In this document: piece by piece, positions 17,867 to 27,586 of the stretch
How positions within the stretch are numbered: position 1 is the stretch's first letter
Layout of the letters: every line of letters starts with the position of its first letter
DNA from: Rathayibacter sp. VKM Ac-2759
GTDB lineage: Bacteria; Actinomycetota; Actinomycetes; Actinomycetales; Microbacteriaceae
Reading direction: 5' to 3'
DNA: 64,000 nt
Assembly: GCF_009834225.1 (NCBI RefSeq)
Contig: NZ_CP047176.1
Coordinates: forward strand, 1,178,001-1,242,000
The notes under the pieces: model-generated
What the model saw: only the letters and a program-made list of their open reading frames with translations
Databases searched by the model: none
What the model was told of the DNA's origin: nothing
Made by a program: the position numbers and the translations under genes

Positions 17867-17891
17867 TCCACCCCTGTCTCAGGAGAGAACC

Positions 17892-19085
17892 GTGTCCCGC
17901 ACTCCTCGCCCCTGGCTGATGCTCTCGCTCGGCGTCGGCGCCCAGGCCGCCACCACCGTCTTCGTCTCGGTGCCGCCGTTCCTGATCCCGCTGCTGCACA
18001 CCGAGTACGGCTACTCGCTGGCGCAGGCGGGGCTGCTCGCCTCCGCGCCCAACGTCGGTCTGGTGCTGACCCTGGTCGCGTGGGGAGCGCTGGCCGACCG
18101 GTACGGCGAGCGCCTGGTGATCGCGATCGGAGTCGGCGCCACCGCGCTCGCGGCCGTCGCGGCGATGCTCACGGGCGATCTGATCGCGCTCGGTGCGTTC
18201 CTCCTGCTCGGAGGGATGGCCTCGGGCAGCGTCAACGCGGCCAGCGGGCGCGTGGTGATCGGCTGGTTCCCCCGCCACCGCCGCGGGCTGGCGATGGGCA
18301 TCCGGCAGATGAGCCAGCCGCTCGGCGTGGCGGTCGCCTCGCTGTCGATCCCGCCGCTCGCCGCGGCCGCCGGCATCCCCGCCGCACTCGCGCTGCCGGC
18401 CGTGCTGCTCGCCGTGCTCGCGGTCGCGTGCGGCCTCGGCATCGTCGACCCGCCCCGGCCCGCGCGCGGAGAGGGCGCCCCGGCGGCCGTGAACCCCTAC
18501 CGGGCGAACGGCGCGCTCTGGCGCATCCACGGCGTCTCGGCCCTGCTGGTGCTGCCGCAGTTCACGCTATCGACGTTCGGCCTGGTCTGGCTCATCGCCG
18601 ACCAGAGCTGGGATCCGGTCGCCGCCGGCGTGCTCGTCGCGCTCGCCCAGTTCGCCGGGGCGTTCGGCAGGATCGCGGTGGGCGTGCTCAGCGACCGCGT
18701 CGGCTCGCGGCTGCGCCCGCTGCGGTGGGTCTCCGCGGTCGGCATCGTCGCCCTGCTGCTGCTCGCCGGCACCAGCGCGGTGCACGCGGGTGTCGCGGTC
18801 GCGGCGGTCCTCTTCATCGCCGCGACGACGATCTCGGTCGCCGACAACGGGCTCGCCTTCACCTCGGTCGCAGAGATCGCGGGACCCTCGTGGTCGGGGC
18901 GCGCGCTCGGCGCGCAGAACACCGGGCAGTTCGCGGCCGCGGCGATCGCCGCACCGGCCGTGGGGGCGCTGATCGGCCTGGTCGGCTACCCGCTGGCGTT
19001 CGCGGCGGTCGCCCTGGCCCCGGCGATCGCCCTCCCGCTGGTCCCGTCCCCGTCGCGCGAGGAGTCGCTGCAGAACGTCGGCTGA
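17892..19085 (+). CDS. MFS transporter
   Basis: 397 aa with twelve predicted membrane helices and the loop motif 'ADRYGERLVIAIG' after helix 2. GTG start with AGGAG 6-7 nt upstream. The composition resembles sugar, metabolite or drug MFS carriers such as the CynX/NarK-like groups; the substrate is unassigned. It probably shares a transcript with the PLDc_N gene. The second half has 'LSDRVGSRLRPLRWVS', the repeat of the loop motif. Confidence 0.85.
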   Translation: MSRTPRPWLMLSLGVGAQAATTVFVSVPPFLIPLLHTEYGYSLAQAGLLASAPNVGLVLTLVAWGALADRYGERLVIAIGVGATALAAVAAMLTGDLIALGAFLLLGGMASGSVNAASGRVVIGWFPRHRRGLAMGIRQMSQPLGVAVASLSIPPLAAAAGIPAALALPAVLLAVLAVACGLGIVDPPRPARGEGAPAAVNPYRANGALWRIHGVSALLVLPQFTLSTFGLVWLIADQSWDPVAAGVLVALAQFAGAFGRIAVGVLSDRVGSRLRPLRWVSAVGIVALLLLAGTSAVHAGVAVAAVLFIAATTISVADNGLAFTSVAEIAGPSWSGRALGAQNTGQFAAAAIAAPAVGALIGLVGYPLAFAAVALAPAIALPLVPSPSREESLQNVG

Positions 19086-19177
19086 GGGCGCTCGTCGCGC
19101 GCGAGGGTGCCCGCGGCGCGGTCCCGGCCGGCGTTCTGCGCGCGGGCAAGCCCCTCGGCGCCGCCGACGACCCGGTC

Positions 19178-19183
19178 TAGCGT
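19178..19183 (+). promoter_or_regulatory. -10 box of the DUF255 gene
   Basis: TAGCGT, then GGAGGA, then ATG: exactly 6 nt. The GGAGGA would be lost from the mRNA if transcription starts at the usual distance, leaving a leaderless start. Confidence 0.6.
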
Positions 19184-19189
19184 GGAGGA

Positions 19190-21034
19190 ATGGCCGAACG
19201 ACTGCGCTCGAGTGTCAGCCCCTACCTCCGCTCGCACGCGGACAATCCCGTCGACTGGTTCCCCTGGGGCGAGGAGGCGTTCGCCGAGGCGGTGCGCCGC
19301 GATGTGCCCGTGCTCGTCTCGATCGGCTACGCGACCTGCCACTGGTGCCACGTGATGGCCCGCGAGTCCTTCTCGGACCCGGTGCTCGCCGCACGGCTGA
19401 ACTCCGGCTTCGTCGCCGTGAAGGTCGACCGCGAGGAGCACCCCGACGTCGACACGGCCTACCTCACCGCCGCGAGCGCGTTCACGCGCCACCTCGGCTG
19501 GCCGCTCACCGTCTTCACCACGCCCGGCGGCGAGGCGTTCTACGCGGGCACCTACTTCCCGCCGCGCGCGGTCGGCGGCACGCCCGCCTTCTCGGACGTC
19601 CTCGACGCCGTGTCCGAGGCGTGGCGCCTGCGCCGCGACGAGGTGCACGCGACCGCCGGCTCGCTGGCCACCGCCCTCCGCGAGGCCACCGCCGAGCGCC
19701 CCGCCTCGCCCGGCCTCCCCGACGACGCGGCGCTCGACGCCGCCGTCCGGTGGCTCGCGGAGGAGGAGGACCGCGAGCACGGCGGCTTCGGCGGCGCCCC
19801 CAAGTTCCCCGTCGCGCCGGTGCTCGGCTTCCTCGCCTCGCGGCCCTCGGGCGCCGCGCTGGCCGAGCGCACCCTCCTCACCCTCGCCCGCTCGCCGCTG
19901 CGCGATCGCGACGGCGGCTTCTTCCGCTACGCCACCCGCGCCGACTGGAGTGACCCGCACTACGAGCGGATGCTCTACGACAACGCGCTGCTCCTGGACG
20001 TCGCCGCCGTGCTGCTCGGCCGCGACGGCACCGACACCGCCGCGCTGACAGGGGTCGCGGAGGGGATCGCCTCCTTCCTGCTCACCACGCTCCGGCGACC
20101 GGGTGGCGGCTTCGCCAGCGCGCAGGACTCCGAGAGCCTCGTCGACGGGCAGCGCTCCGAGGGCGGCTACTACCTCGCGGAGGATCGCGACGGACTCGAG
20201 CCGCCGGCGCTCGACGAGAAGGTGGTCACCGGCTGGAACGGCCTCGCGATCCAGGCGCTGGCCCGCGCCGGCCGGGCGCTCGGCCGCGAGGAGTGGATCG
20301 ACGCGGCCCGGGGTGCGGCCGACTTCCTCCTCGACCGGCACCTGGTCGACGGCGAGCTCGTCGTCCGCGCCTCCCTCGGCGACGCGGTGTCGGCCGCACG
20401 CCCCGCGCTCGAGGATCTGGGGATGCTCGCCGGCGGACTCCTGCGCCTCGCCGTCGCCGAGGGGTCGCCCCGCTACGCCTGCGCGGCGCGCACGCTCGTC
20501 GACGGCGCGCTCGAGGCGGCGGACTCGTGGCCGCCGTTCGCGCTGCCGGGCGGGGGCGATCCCGCGCTCACCGCGCGCGGCCTGCTGCTGGCGGCCGACC
20601 CGTCGGAGGGGGCGTACCCCTCCGGTCTCTCGGCCGCGGCCGATGCCGCCCACGAGCTGTACCTGCTGACGGGCGGGCTGCGCTACCGCGAGGCGGCGGA
20701 GGCGGTCGTCGCCGCGGTCGCGCCGGGGGCCGTCGCGCAGCCGATGGGCTTCGGAGCGGTGCTCGCGCTGGCGACACGGCTGGCGCGGCCCGTGACGCAG
20801 CTGGTGCTGGTCGCTCCGGGGGAGGCGGCCGGGCTGCTGACGGGCGCGCGTACCGCGGACCTCGGCATCGCGGTCGCCGTGTCGGACGAGGCCGCCGCCG
20901 CGTGGGCGGAGGCGGGTTTCGAGCTGTTCGAGGGCCGGGTGTCCCGCGACGCCCTGCCGACCGCCTACGCGTGCGACGCGTTCGTCTGCGCGCTGCCGAC
21001 GACGAGCCTCCCCTCGGTGCTCAGGCCGCGGTGA
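19190..21034 (+). CDS. DUF255 thioredoxin-like protein (YyaL/SSP411 family)
   Basis: 614 aa, the family's normal size. The N-terminal thioredoxin-like domain has '[10 protein letters not shown]' (C50, C53), followed by '[12 protein letters not shown]' and '[13 protein letters not shown]'. The rest is an alpha/alpha barrel like those of N-acyl-glucosamine epimerases ('[10 protein letters not shown]', '[13 protein letters not shown]'). The biochemical role is unproven. The 3' end overlaps the convergent sulfurtransferase gene by 14 bp. Confidence 0.9.
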   Translation: MAERLRSSVSPYLRSHADNPVDWFPWGEEAFAEAVRRDVPVLVSIGYATCHWCHVMARESFSDPVLAARLNSGFVAVKVDREEHPDVDTAYLTAASAFTRHLGWPLTVFTTPGGEAFYAGTYFPPRAVGGTPAFSDVLDAVSEAWRLRRDEVHATAGSLATALREATAERPASPGLPDDAALDAAVRWLAEEEDREHGGFGGAPKFPVAPVLGFLASRPSGAALAERTLLTLARSPLRDRDGGFFRYATRADWSDPHYERMLYDNALLLDVAAVLLGRDGTDTAALTGVAEGIASFLLTTLRRPGGGFASAQDSESLVDGQRSEGGYYLAEDRDGLEPPALDEKVVTGWNGLAIQALARAGRALGREEWIDAARGAADFLLDRHLVDGELVVRASLGDAVSAARPALEDLGMLAGGLLRLAVAEGSPRYACAARTLVDGALEAADSWPPFALPGGGDPALTARGLLLAADPSEGAYPSGLSAAADAAHELYLLTGGLRYREAAEAVVAAVAPGAVAQPMGFGAVLALATRLARPVTQLVLVAPGEAAGLLTGARTADLGIAVAVSDEAAAAWAEAGFELFEGRVSRDALPTAYACDAFVCALPTTSLPSVLRPR

Positions 21035-21902
21035 CCACGAGCGGCGCCTCGGGGTCGGCCGCCCACTCGTTGAGCGAGCCGTCGTAGATCACGACGTCGT
21101 CCCGCCCGAGCAGGCTCAGCGCGAGAGCGTCGGCGGCCGCGGCGACCCCGCCGCCGCAGTAGAGGACGATCCGCTCGGCGCCGAGCACATCGGCGAAGAG
21201 CTCGCGGAGGCGCGCGGCCGGCAGGATCGTGTTCGCCGTGCGGTCGACGAGGCGCGCCGCGGGCACGCTGACCGAGCCGGGGAGATGCCCCCGGCGCGGC
21301 CGCTGGCCGGCCTCGCCGGTGAACTCCTTGGGCGGCACCGCGCAGACGAGGGTGCCGGGCTCGTCGCCCTGCACGATCCGCTCGACGCCGGCCTTGTCGA
21401 TCCAGAGCGGGCGCTCCTCGCGGACCGTGATGCCCGAGGACGGCGTCGGAGCGACGTGCCCCGTCTCGATCGGCCGCGACTCCTGCCGCCAGGCGGTGAG
21501 CCCGCCGTCGAGGACGGCGACGGAGTCGTGACCCGCGGCGCGCAGCAGCCACCAGAGCCGCGACGCCCACTGCCCCACGGCCGAGTCGTAGACCACGACG
21601 ACCGCGTCGTCGTCGATGCCCAGCGCGCCGAGCGCCGCCGCGAAGCGCTCGGGGGCGAGGCGGCTGAACGGGTACGCCGCCTCGGCGTCCGAGAGGTGCT
21701 CGATCAGGTCGGCGAAGACGGCTCCGGGCACGTGGCCCTCGACGAGGTACTGGTCCTCACCGCTGAGGTAGCGGTAGCGGCCGTCGAAGCCGGGCACGAA
21801 CAGCACGCTGGCGTCGATGACGACGAGGTGCTCGCGCCCCAGCTGGTCGGCCAGCCACTGCGTCGAGACGATCGGCCGGGTCAGGTAGGGCGAGCTGCTC
21901 AT
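21021..21902 (-). CDS. Sulfurtransferase (tandem rhodanese, SseA-like)
   Basis: 293 aa with two rhodanese domains. The inactive N-terminal one contains '[11 protein letters not shown]' and '[15 protein letters not shown]'. The C-terminal one has the active Cys in '[15 protein letters not shown]'; the loop C-G-G-G-V-A resembles 3-mercaptopyruvate or thiosulfate sulfurtransferases. It transfers sulfane sulfur to cyanide or thiols. The ATG is 6 nt after a TACCGT box. Its end overlaps the convergent DUF255 gene, so the two transcripts are complementary at their 3' ends. Confidence 0.92.
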   Translation of the reverse strand: MSSSPYLTRPIVSTQWLADQLGREHLVVIDASVLFVPGFDGRYRYLSGEDQYLVEGHVPGAVFADLIEHLSDAEAAYPFSRLAPERFAAALGALGIDDDAVVVVYDSAVGQWASRLWWLLRAAGHDSVAVLDGGLTAWRQESRPIETGHVAPTPSSGITVREERPLWIDKAGVERIVQGDEPGTLVCAVPPKEFTGEAGQRPRRGHLPGSVSVPAARLVDRTANTILPAARLRELFADVLGAERIVLYCGGGVAAAADALALSLLGRDDVVIYDGSLNEWAADPEAPLVVTAA

Positions 21903-21908
21903 GCCCTC

Positions 21909-21914
21909 ACGGTA
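21909..21914 (-). promoter_or_regulatory. -10 box of the sulfurtransferase gene
   Basis: TACCGT, 6 nt, then ATG on the minus strand; leaderless type. Confidence 0.55.
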
Positions 21915-21981
21915 GGCCGCACCCCCGACACCCGCACCCCGGCGCGTAACCCCGCTTCACGCACCGCCCCGCGCCCGCCGA

Positions 21982-22049
21982 CGAGGTGCCGCGTTTCTGC
22001 CGAGACGCCGCTCTCGCAGTGGTGTCTCGGCGGCGAGCACGGCGCCTCG
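21982..22049. repeat. 68-bp nested imperfect palindrome
   Basis: The outer arms CGAGGTGCCG (21982-21991) and CGGCGCCTCG (22040-22049) pair with one G-T wobble. The inner arms GCCGAGACGCC (21999-22009) and GGTGTCTCGGC (22021-22031) pair with one wobble. It lies in the 249-bp gap between two divergent genes, which otherwise holds only their start regions. A weaker related arrangement (CGAGACACC ... GGCGTC) occurs at about 23072-23100 on the other side of the next gene. Confidence 0.5.
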
Positions 22050-22139
22050 ACACTTCGAGAGGCGCATGCCGTCGTGCCTCCACAGGTTCACGCCGTCCAC
22101 AGCCTGCTGATCCGTGCTCCGGGCGCGCGGCAGCGGCGT

Positions 22140-22145
22140 CAGCAT
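22140..22145 (+). promoter_or_regulatory. -10-like box of the AbiEi-like gene
   Basis: CAGCAT ends 6 nt before the ATG at 22152. A weak match, listed for its spacing. Confidence 0.35.
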
Positions 22146-22151
22146 CGGTGC

Positions 22152-23063
22152 ATGACCGAGCTGCCGCTGTTCTTCGTCCGTGATCTGCGTGCTCGTGGCG
22201 CCTCGACTGTGCTTGCAGACGCGGGGTGCTTCACGGCGATCCGGCGAGGTGTGCGGGTGCCTGCGGCGGCGTGGCAGGAGGCGGATGAGCGCGCTCGGCA
22301 GCACGCGCGCGCTCGAGCGGCGGTGGGGCTCAGACAGGAAGGCGTTCTCGTCGGCGAGTCGGCGGCCCTCCTGCACGGGATCCCCCTGATCGACGGACTC
22401 GACTCGCGAGTCCACGTGCTCGCTCGAGCAGGCGTGGGCAGCAGAAGCCGGAACGCCGTCCGGGAGCGCGAGTTCGCGATCGCGCCGGAGGAGGTGCTGG
22501 TGGACGGCGTCGTGGTGTCGTCGATCATCGACACGGTGGTCGATGTGGCCCGGTGCTCCGGGTTCCGGCGCGGCGTGGTCGCGGTGGACGACGTGCTGCA
22601 CCGCGAAGCGCTCGCCGCTCGCGATCCCGAGGTGATGCGCGACCGCCTGACCGAACGTCTGTCGAGGTTCGGGTCGGCGCGCGGTGTCCGGAAGGCGAGA
22701 GAGGTGATCGCGTTCGCGGACGCGCGGGCCGAATCTCCGCTGGAGTCCGTCAGCAGGGTGGAGATGGCCGTCGCAGGTCTTCCCGCCCCGCGACTCCAGC
22801 ATGTCTGGACACTCCCCGGAGGAGGGCGGGCCGTGACCGATTTCGACTGGCCTGAGCACGGCCTCGTCGGAGAAGCGGCCGGACGGGCGAAGTACTCGCT
22901 CGGGGCATCGGGGGTCACTGAGGCGATCTTCCGCGAGAAGCGCCGTGAGAACGCGCTGCGCCTGCTCGGCCCGCGCGTGGTCCGGTGGGAGTGGAAGGAC
23001 GCGATCGCCGGAGCACCCCTGATCGCGCTGCTCCTCGCGGCCGGGCTGCCTCGGGAGCGATGA
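22152..23063 (+). CDS. AbiEi/DUF559-like protein
   Basis: 303 aa from the ATG at 22152. The N-terminal part ('LRARGASTVLADAGCFTAIRRGVRVPAAAW') resembles the winged-helix start of actinobacterial 'AbiEi antitoxin-like' proteins. The C-terminal part ('ESPLESVSRVEMAVAGLPAPRLQ', then 'VTDFDWPEHGLVGEAAGRAKY') resembles the DUF559/Vsr-type PD-(D/E)XK fold, with a possible active-site set D, E, K. Such orphans are common and variable in Microbacteriaceae; neither toxin-antitoxin nor nuclease activity is shown. No partner toxin gene is adjacent. It is convergent with the serine deaminase gene, 95 bp apart. Confidence 0.6.
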   Translation: MTELPLFFVRDLRARGASTVLADAGCFTAIRRGVRVPAAAWQEADERARQHARARAAVGLRQEGVLVGESAALLHGIPLIDGLDSRVHVLARAGVGSRSRNAVREREFAIAPEEVLVDGVVVSSIIDTVVDVARCSGFRRGVVAVDDVLHREALAARDPEVMRDRLTERLSRFGSARGVRKAREVIAFADARAESPLESVSRVEMAVAGLPAPRLQHVWTLPGGGRAVTDFDWPEHGLVGEAAGRAKYSLGASGVTEAIFREKRRENALRLLGPRVVRWEWKDAIAGAPLIALLLAAGLPRER

Positions 23064-23158
23064 CGGGTGCTCGAGACACCTGCTTCTTCAGCGAGGCGTC
23101 CCGGTCATCGTGGCGGCTCGGCGAGAACTGGCCGGTTCGGCGACAGGGTGACCGATCG

Positions 23159-24538
23159 TCAGCACTCGATGACGTTGACCGCCAGGCCGCCCTCGCTGGT
23201 CTCCTTGTACTTCGAGGACATGTCGATGCCGGTCTGCCGCATCGTCTCGATCACCGTGTCGAGCGAGACGCGGTGGATGCCGTCGCCGTGCAGCGCGAGG
23301 CGCGCGGCGCTGACCGCGGTCGACGCCGCGATCGCGTTGCGCTCGATGCACGGGATCTGCACGAGCCCGCCGACCGGATCGCAGGTGAGGCCGAGGTGGT
23401 GCTCCATCGCGATCTCGGCGGCGTTCTCGACCTGCCGCGGCGTGCCTCCGAGGACCGCGCAGAGCGCACCGGCGGCCATCGCGCACGCCGAGCCGACCTC
23501 GCCCTGGCACCCCGCCTCCGCCCCCGAGATCGACGCGTTCGTCTTGCACAGCGAGCCGATCGCCGTCGCGGTCAGGAGGAACCTCCGGACCCCAGCGCGA
23601 TCTGCGCCCGGCACGAAGCGGAGGTAGTAGTGCGCGACGGCGGGGATGATCCCCGCCGCGCCGTTGGTCGGTGCCGTCACCACGCGCCCGCCCGCGGCGT
23701 TCTCCTCGTTCACGGCGAGGGCGAAGGCGTGCAGCCACTCCACCGAGGTGGCGCGGGCGCGGTCGAGCGGGTCGACCTCGAACGCCTCGAGCCGCTCGCG
23801 CATCAGCGACGCCCGCCGGCGCACCTCGAGCCCGCCGGGGAGCACGCCGTCGGTCGCGAGGCCGTGCTCGACGCAGGCGGCCATCGCGTCCCAGATGGCG
23901 TCCAGGCGCGCGTCGATGTCCTGGTCGGGATGCAGCGCCCGCTCGTTCGCGGCGGCGATCTCGTCGATGCTCGACCGGGTCCGGTCGCAGATCGCGAGCA
24001 GATCCACGGCCGAGACGAAGGGGTACGGATGCGCGGCCAGCGCCGCGAGGTCGGCGCGCTCTCCCGCGCGGCGGATGAAGCCGCCGCCGATCGAGTAGTA
24101 CGTCTCCTCCCACGCCGGCAGCGCCTCGTCGCCCAGCCAGACGCTGAAGGTGAGCGCGTTCGGGTGCTCCGGGAGGCGGGTCCGCGGCTCGAAGGCGACG
24201 TCGTCGCGGGTCATCGGCAGCCGCTGCTCGCCGGCCAGCAGGATCTCGGCGTCCTCGTCGAGCCTCCGCCAGGCGCCGCGCACGGCGTCGGGGTCGCAGG
24301 TCTCGGGTGCGAGGCCCGACAGCCCGGCGACGACGGCGTCGGGGGTTCCATGGCCGATCCCGGTCGACCCGAGCGAGCCGTACAGCGTGCAGCCGACTCG
24401 TGTGACCGTGCCGAGCAGCCCCGCCGCGCGCAGGCGCTCAGCCAGCGCCAGCGCCGCGCGCATCGGGCCGACGGTGTGCGAGCTCGAGGGTCCGATCCCG
24501 ACGCTGAACAGGTCGAGGACGGAGACGTAGGCACTCAT
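23159..24538 (-). CDS. sdaA: L-serine ammonia-lyase (iron-sulfur type)
   Basis: 459 aa, the single-chain form with beta and alpha parts fused. The N-terminal motif is '[24 protein letters not shown]'. Cluster-ligand cysteines are expected in the alpha half ('[18 protein letters not shown]', '[18 protein letters not shown]'). It deaminates L-serine to pyruvate and ammonia using a 4Fe-4S cluster in the cytosol. The ATG follows a TAGTCT box by 6 nt. It is a stand-alone gene. Confidence 0.96.
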   Translation of the reverse strand: MSAYVSVLDLFSVGIGPSSSHTVGPMRAALALAERLRAAGLLGTVTRVGCTLYGSLGSTGIGHGTPDAVVAGLSGLAPETCDPDAVRGAWRRLDEDAEILLAGEQRLPMTRDDVAFEPRTRLPEHPNALTFSVWLGDEALPAWEETYYSIGGGFIRRAGERADLAALAAHPYPFVSAVDLLAICDRTRSSIDEIAAANERALHPDQDIDARLDAIWDAMAACVEHGLATDGVLPGGLEVRRRASLMRERLEAFEVDPLDRARATSVEWLHAFALAVNEENAAGGRVVTAPTNGAAGIIPAVAHYYLRFVPGADRAGVRRFLLTATAIGSLCKTNASISGAEAGCQGEVGSACAMAAGALCAVLGGTPRQVENAAEIAMEHHLGLTCDPVGGLVQIPCIERNAIAASTAVSAARLALHGDGIHRVSLDTVIETMRQTGIDMSSKYKETSEGGLAVNVIEC

Positions 24539-24544
24539 GTCCCG

Positions 24545-24550
24545 AGACTA
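24545..24550 (-). promoter_or_regulatory. -10 box of sdaA
   Basis: TAGTCT, 6 nt, then ATG on the minus strand; leaderless type. Confidence 0.55.
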
Positions 24551-24591
24551 CGCCGCCGCGCAGAAGGGGTCGTCGACGAGGTCGGACCGCC

Positions 24592-25167
24592 TCAGCGCAG
24601 CGTCTTGCGCGCCGTGATCTGCCCGGTGTCGAAGCCCAGCAGGTGCAGTCCGCCGTGGAACCGCGCGTGCTCGACCTTGATGCAGCGGTCCATCACGACC
24701 GTCAGGCCCTTCGACTCGCCGTACTCGGCCGCCTCCTGGTTCCAGATGCCGAGCTGCACCCAGACGGTAGGCGCGCCGATCGCGACGACGTCGTCGATCA
24801 CCGAGGGGATGTCGCTCGCCTTGCGGAACACGTCGACGATGTCGGGGACGACGGGGAGATCCGCCAGGCTCCTGTAGACCGGCTGCCCGAGGATCTCGGT
24901 CGCGTTCGGGTTCACGAAGAACAGCTCGTAGTCGCTCGACTGCTGCAGGTAGGTCGAGACGAAGTACGACGAGCGCGCCGGGTTGGGCGACGCTCCGACG
25001 ATCGCGACCGTCTTGGCGCGGCGGAGGATGTCGAGGCGCTGCTTCGCGTCGGGGCCGACCCAGGTGCGCTGCGACTTCAGCAGCTTCGCGAGCGGCGAGC
25101 TCGCGGGAACGGAGCAGCTCAGCCCGTTGGACAGCTGCGCGACGACGTTCTCATCGGTCGTGCTCAT
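24592..25167 (-). CDS. CoA-binding domain protein (YccU-like)
   Basis: 191 aa. A Rossmann-type CoA-binding domain at about residues 40-170 begins with 'VAIVGASPNPARSSYFV', with 'FVNPNATEILGQPVYRSLADLP' and 'TVWVQLGIWNQEAAEYGESKG' typical of the family, and the conserved 'DRCIKVEHARF'. The molecular role is not established. The start codon lies 2 nt after the metY stop on the same strand, so translation is likely coupled. Co-occurrence with metY is frequent in Actinobacteria and hints at sulfur or acyl-CoA metabolism. Confidence 0.85.
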   Translation of the reverse strand: MSTTDENVVAQLSNGLSCSVPASSPLAKLLKSQRTWVGPDAKQRLDILRRAKTVAIVGASPNPARSSYFVSTYLQQSSDYELFFVNPNATEILGQPVYRSLADLPVVPDIVDVFRKASDIPSVIDDVVAIGAPTVWVQLGIWNQEAAEYGESKGLTVVMDRCIKVEHARFHGGLHLLGFDTGQITARKTLR

Positions 25168-25169
25168 GC

Positions 25170-26534
25170 TCAGACCTCCACGGTGGGGGAGTCGATGGTG
25201 ACCGAGACGTCGTCCGGCAACTCGGTGGGCGCCTCGGGGGTGCCGTGCTTCTCGACCGCGCGGGTCAGCGCCTGGTCGAGGTCGTAGATGATGTCGTCCG
25301 CGTCCTCGATGCCGACCGAGAGGCGCACGAGACCCGGGAGGACGCCCGCGTGCAGCAGCTGCTGCTCGGTGAGCTGCGCGTGGGTCGTCGAGGCGGGGTG
25401 GATGATCAGCGTCTTCGCGTCGCCGATGTTGGCGAGGTGGCTGGCGAGGTCGACCGACTCGATGAAGGTCTGCCCGACCTCTCGGCCGCCCTTCACCACG
25501 AAGCTGAAGACCGAGCCGGGGCCCTTCGGCAGGTACTTCTGCGCGCGGGCGTGGTGCGGGTGCTCGGGGAGGCCCGCCCAGTAGACGGCCTCGATCCGCT
25601 CGTCGGCGTCGAGCCACTCCGCGACGCGGCGGGTGTTGTCGACGTGGGCCTGGATCCGGTAGGGCAGCGTCTCGACGCCCTGCGCGAGCAGGAACGCCGA
25701 GTGCGGGGCGAGCACGGGGCCGATGTCGCGCAGCTGCTCGGCGCGCAGCCGCGTGAGGAAGCCGTACTCGCCGAAGTTGCCGTCCCACGACAGCCCGCCG
25801 TACGAGGCGACCGCGTCGTGCAGCAGCGGGAACTTCTCGTGCGAGTAGTGGAAGCGGCCCGACTCGACGACGACGCCGCCGAGGGTCGTGCCGTGCCCGC
25901 CGAGGAACTTGGTCGCCGAGTGGATGACGATGTCGGCGCCCCACTCGATCGGGCGCACCAGGTAGGGGGTGGCCACCGTCGAGTCGATGATGAGGGGGAT
26001 GCCCGCGGCGTGCGCGACCTCGGCGAGGCCCTCGATGTCGGCGATCTCGCCGGAGGGGTTCGCGATGGTCTCGGCGTAGAGCACCTTCGTCTTGTCGGTG
26101 ATCGCGGCCGCGTAGTCGGCCGGGTCGCTCGACTGCACGAAGGTGGTGTCGACTCCGAAGCGCCGCAGCGTCACGTCGAGCTGGGTGATCGAGCCGCCGT
26201 AGAGGTTGGCCGAGGAGACGACGTGGTCGCCGGCTCCGACGAGCGCCGCGAAGGTGACGAACTGCGCCGACAGGCCGGAGGCGGTGGCGACGGCGCCGAG
26301 GCCGCCCTCGAGGCTCGCGACCCGCTCCTCGAACGCCGCGACCGTCGGGTTCGACAGGCGGGAGTAGATGTTGCCGTACTTCTGCAGGGCGAAGCGGGCG
26401 GCCGCGTCGGAGGTGTCGTCGAAGACGAACGCGCTCGTCTGGTAGATCGGCAGCGCTCGCGCTCCGGTCACCGGGTCGGGGATGTTGCCCGCGTGGATCG
26501 CACGCGTCTTGAAGCCGTACTCGCGATCTGCCAT
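25170..26534 (-). CDS. metY: O-acetylhomoserine sulfhydrylase
   Basis: 454 aa from 'MADREYGFKTRAIHAGNIPD', the conserved N-terminus; the frame stays open far upstream but that extension is not homologous. It is a PLP enzyme of the Cys/Met metabolism fold. The Schiff-base Lys is in 'HSATKFLGGHGTTLGG', the PLP-stacking Tyr region is 'SRLSNPTVAAFEERVASLEGG', and the C-terminal 'SVGIEDADDIIYDLDQAL' is diagnostic. It makes homocysteine from O-acetylhomoserine and sulfide. It is the first gene of an operon with the CoA-binding gene. A TAACGT box stands 7 nt before the ATG; no SAM riboswitch was seen in the 62-bp gap to the upstream stop. Confidence 0.95.
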   Translation of the reverse strand: MADREYGFKTRAIHAGNIPDPVTGARALPIYQTSAFVFDDTSDAAARFALQKYGNIYSRLSNPTVAAFEERVASLEGGLGAVATASGLSAQFVTFAALVGAGDHVVSSANLYGGSITQLDVTLRRFGVDTTFVQSSDPADYAAAITDKTKVLYAETIANPSGEIADIEGLAEVAHAAGIPLIIDSTVATPYLVRPIEWGADIVIHSATKFLGGHGTTLGGVVVESGRFHYSHEKFPLLHDAVASYGGLSWDGNFGEYGFLTRLRAEQLRDIGPVLAPHSAFLLAQGVETLPYRIQAHVDNTRRVAEWLDADERIEAVYWAGLPEHPHHARAQKYLPKGPGSVFSFVVKGGREVGQTFIESVDLASHLANIGDAKTLIIHPASTTHAQLTEQQLLHAGVLPGLVRLSVGIEDADDIIYDLDQALTRAVEKHGTPEAPTELPDDVSVTIDSPTVEV

Positions 26535-26541
26535 GGGATCG

Positions 26542-26547
26542 ACGTTA
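26542..26547 (-). promoter_or_regulatory. -10 box of metY
   Basis: TAACGT on the minus strand, 7 nt before the ATG. Confidence 0.5.
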
Positions 26548-26596
26548 GCCGCCGCCACCGACACCCCGGGGCCTGCGGTGTCGCATCCCGTAACAC

Positions 26597-27586
26597 TCAC
26601 ACCGAGGCGTGCACCGCCGCGAGCGCCATCGCCGCGATCGCCAGCCACGAGGCGAACGCGACGACCAGCGCGCGCCATCCCGTCGTGACGAGCGAGCGGA
26701 GCCGCACCGCGCTGCCGAGCGCGAACAGCGCGGCGGCCAGCAGCCAGGTCTGCGCGACGTCGGCGGCGTCGAGGACCCCCTGCGGCACCGGCAGGAACGA
26801 CCGCACCAGCACCGCCGCGAGGAAGCCCACGACGAACAGCGGCACGACGGCGGGCCGGGGTCCTCCGCCGTCGCCCCCGCGCCGCGACACCGCCGCCGCG
26901 ATCGCGACCATCGGCGCGAGCATCACGACGCGCGTCAGCTTCACGACGACCGCGATCGCGAGCGCCGAGGCTCCGGCGACCTGCGCCGTCGCGACCACCT
27001 GCCCGACGTCGTGCACCGACGCCCCCACCCAGTGCCCGAACGCGAGGTCCGAGAGCCCGAGCGGATGCTGCAACGCCGGCAGGATCGCGATCGCGAGTGT
27101 CCCGCACAGGGTCACCAGCGCGACCGGCACGGCCTGCTCCTCCTCCTTCGCGCGCGTCGCCCCGGCCATCGCACCGATCGCGGAGGCGCCGCAGATCGAG
27201 AAGCCCGCCGCGAGCAGCAGAGGCTCCCTGCCCGGCAGGCGCAGCGCCCGCCCGAGCGCATAGGTCAGGGCGAAGGTGGCCAGCACGATCGCGACGACGA
27301 CGAGGATCGCGAGCCAGCCGAGTGCGGCGATGTCCACGAGCGAGAGCTTCAGCCCGAGGAGCACGATCCCGGTGCGCATCAGGGTCCGCGACGAGAACTT
27401 CAGCCCCGGGGACACTCGGCCGAGCGCGGGCCGCGCCGCCGGGACCTGCGCCACGAGGATCCCGAGGGCGACCGCCGCGGTCAGCATCGGCACCGCAGGC
27501 ACGGCGGTGTGCACGGCGGACGCCAGCAGCGCGGCGAGCGCGCAGACCGCGACTCCGGGGGCGAGACGGCGGAGGGTCAGACCCAC
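26597..27586 (-). CDS. YeiH-family putative transporter
   Basis: 329 aa from a GTG at 27586 that gives the family-like start 'GLTLRRLAPGVAVCALAALLA'; an ATG at 27643 is possible but overlaps the upstream gene by 67 nt. About ten hydrophobic helices are visible, with the family signature 'TGIVLLGLKLSL', 'GFSICGASAIGAMAG' and 'HWVGASVHDVGQVVA'. The family (UPF0324) is annotated as putative sulfate exporters; direct evidence is thin. It lies between metY and a mannosyltransferase, all on the minus strand. Proximity to metY fits a sulfur link. The exact start is uncertain. Confidence 0.85.
   Translation of the reverse strand: MGLTLRRLAPGVAVCALAALLASAVHTAVPAVPMLTAAVALGILVAQVPAARPALGRVSPGLKFSSRTLMRTGIVLLGLKLSLVDIAALGWLAILVVVAIVLATFALTYALGRALRLPGREPLLLAAGFSICGASAIGAMAGATRAKEEEQAVPVALVTLCGTLAIAILPALQHPLGLSDLAFGHWVGASVHDVGQVVATAQVAGASALAIAVVVKLTRVVMLAPMVAIAAAVSRRGGDGGGPRPAVVPLFVVGFLAAVLVRSFLPVPQGVLDAADVAQTWLLAAALFALGSAVRLRSLVTTGWRALVVAFASWLAIAAMALAAVHASV

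Noticed and set aside
22152..23063. Complete AbiE toxin-antitoxin pair
   Set aside because: No AbiEii nucleotidyltransferase-like gene lies next to it; the neighbours are a rhodanese and serine deaminase.
26535..26596. Possible SAM riboswitch before metY
   Set aside because: The gap to the upstream stop is only 62 bp and a -10 box lies 7 nt before the start, leaving no room for an aptamer.
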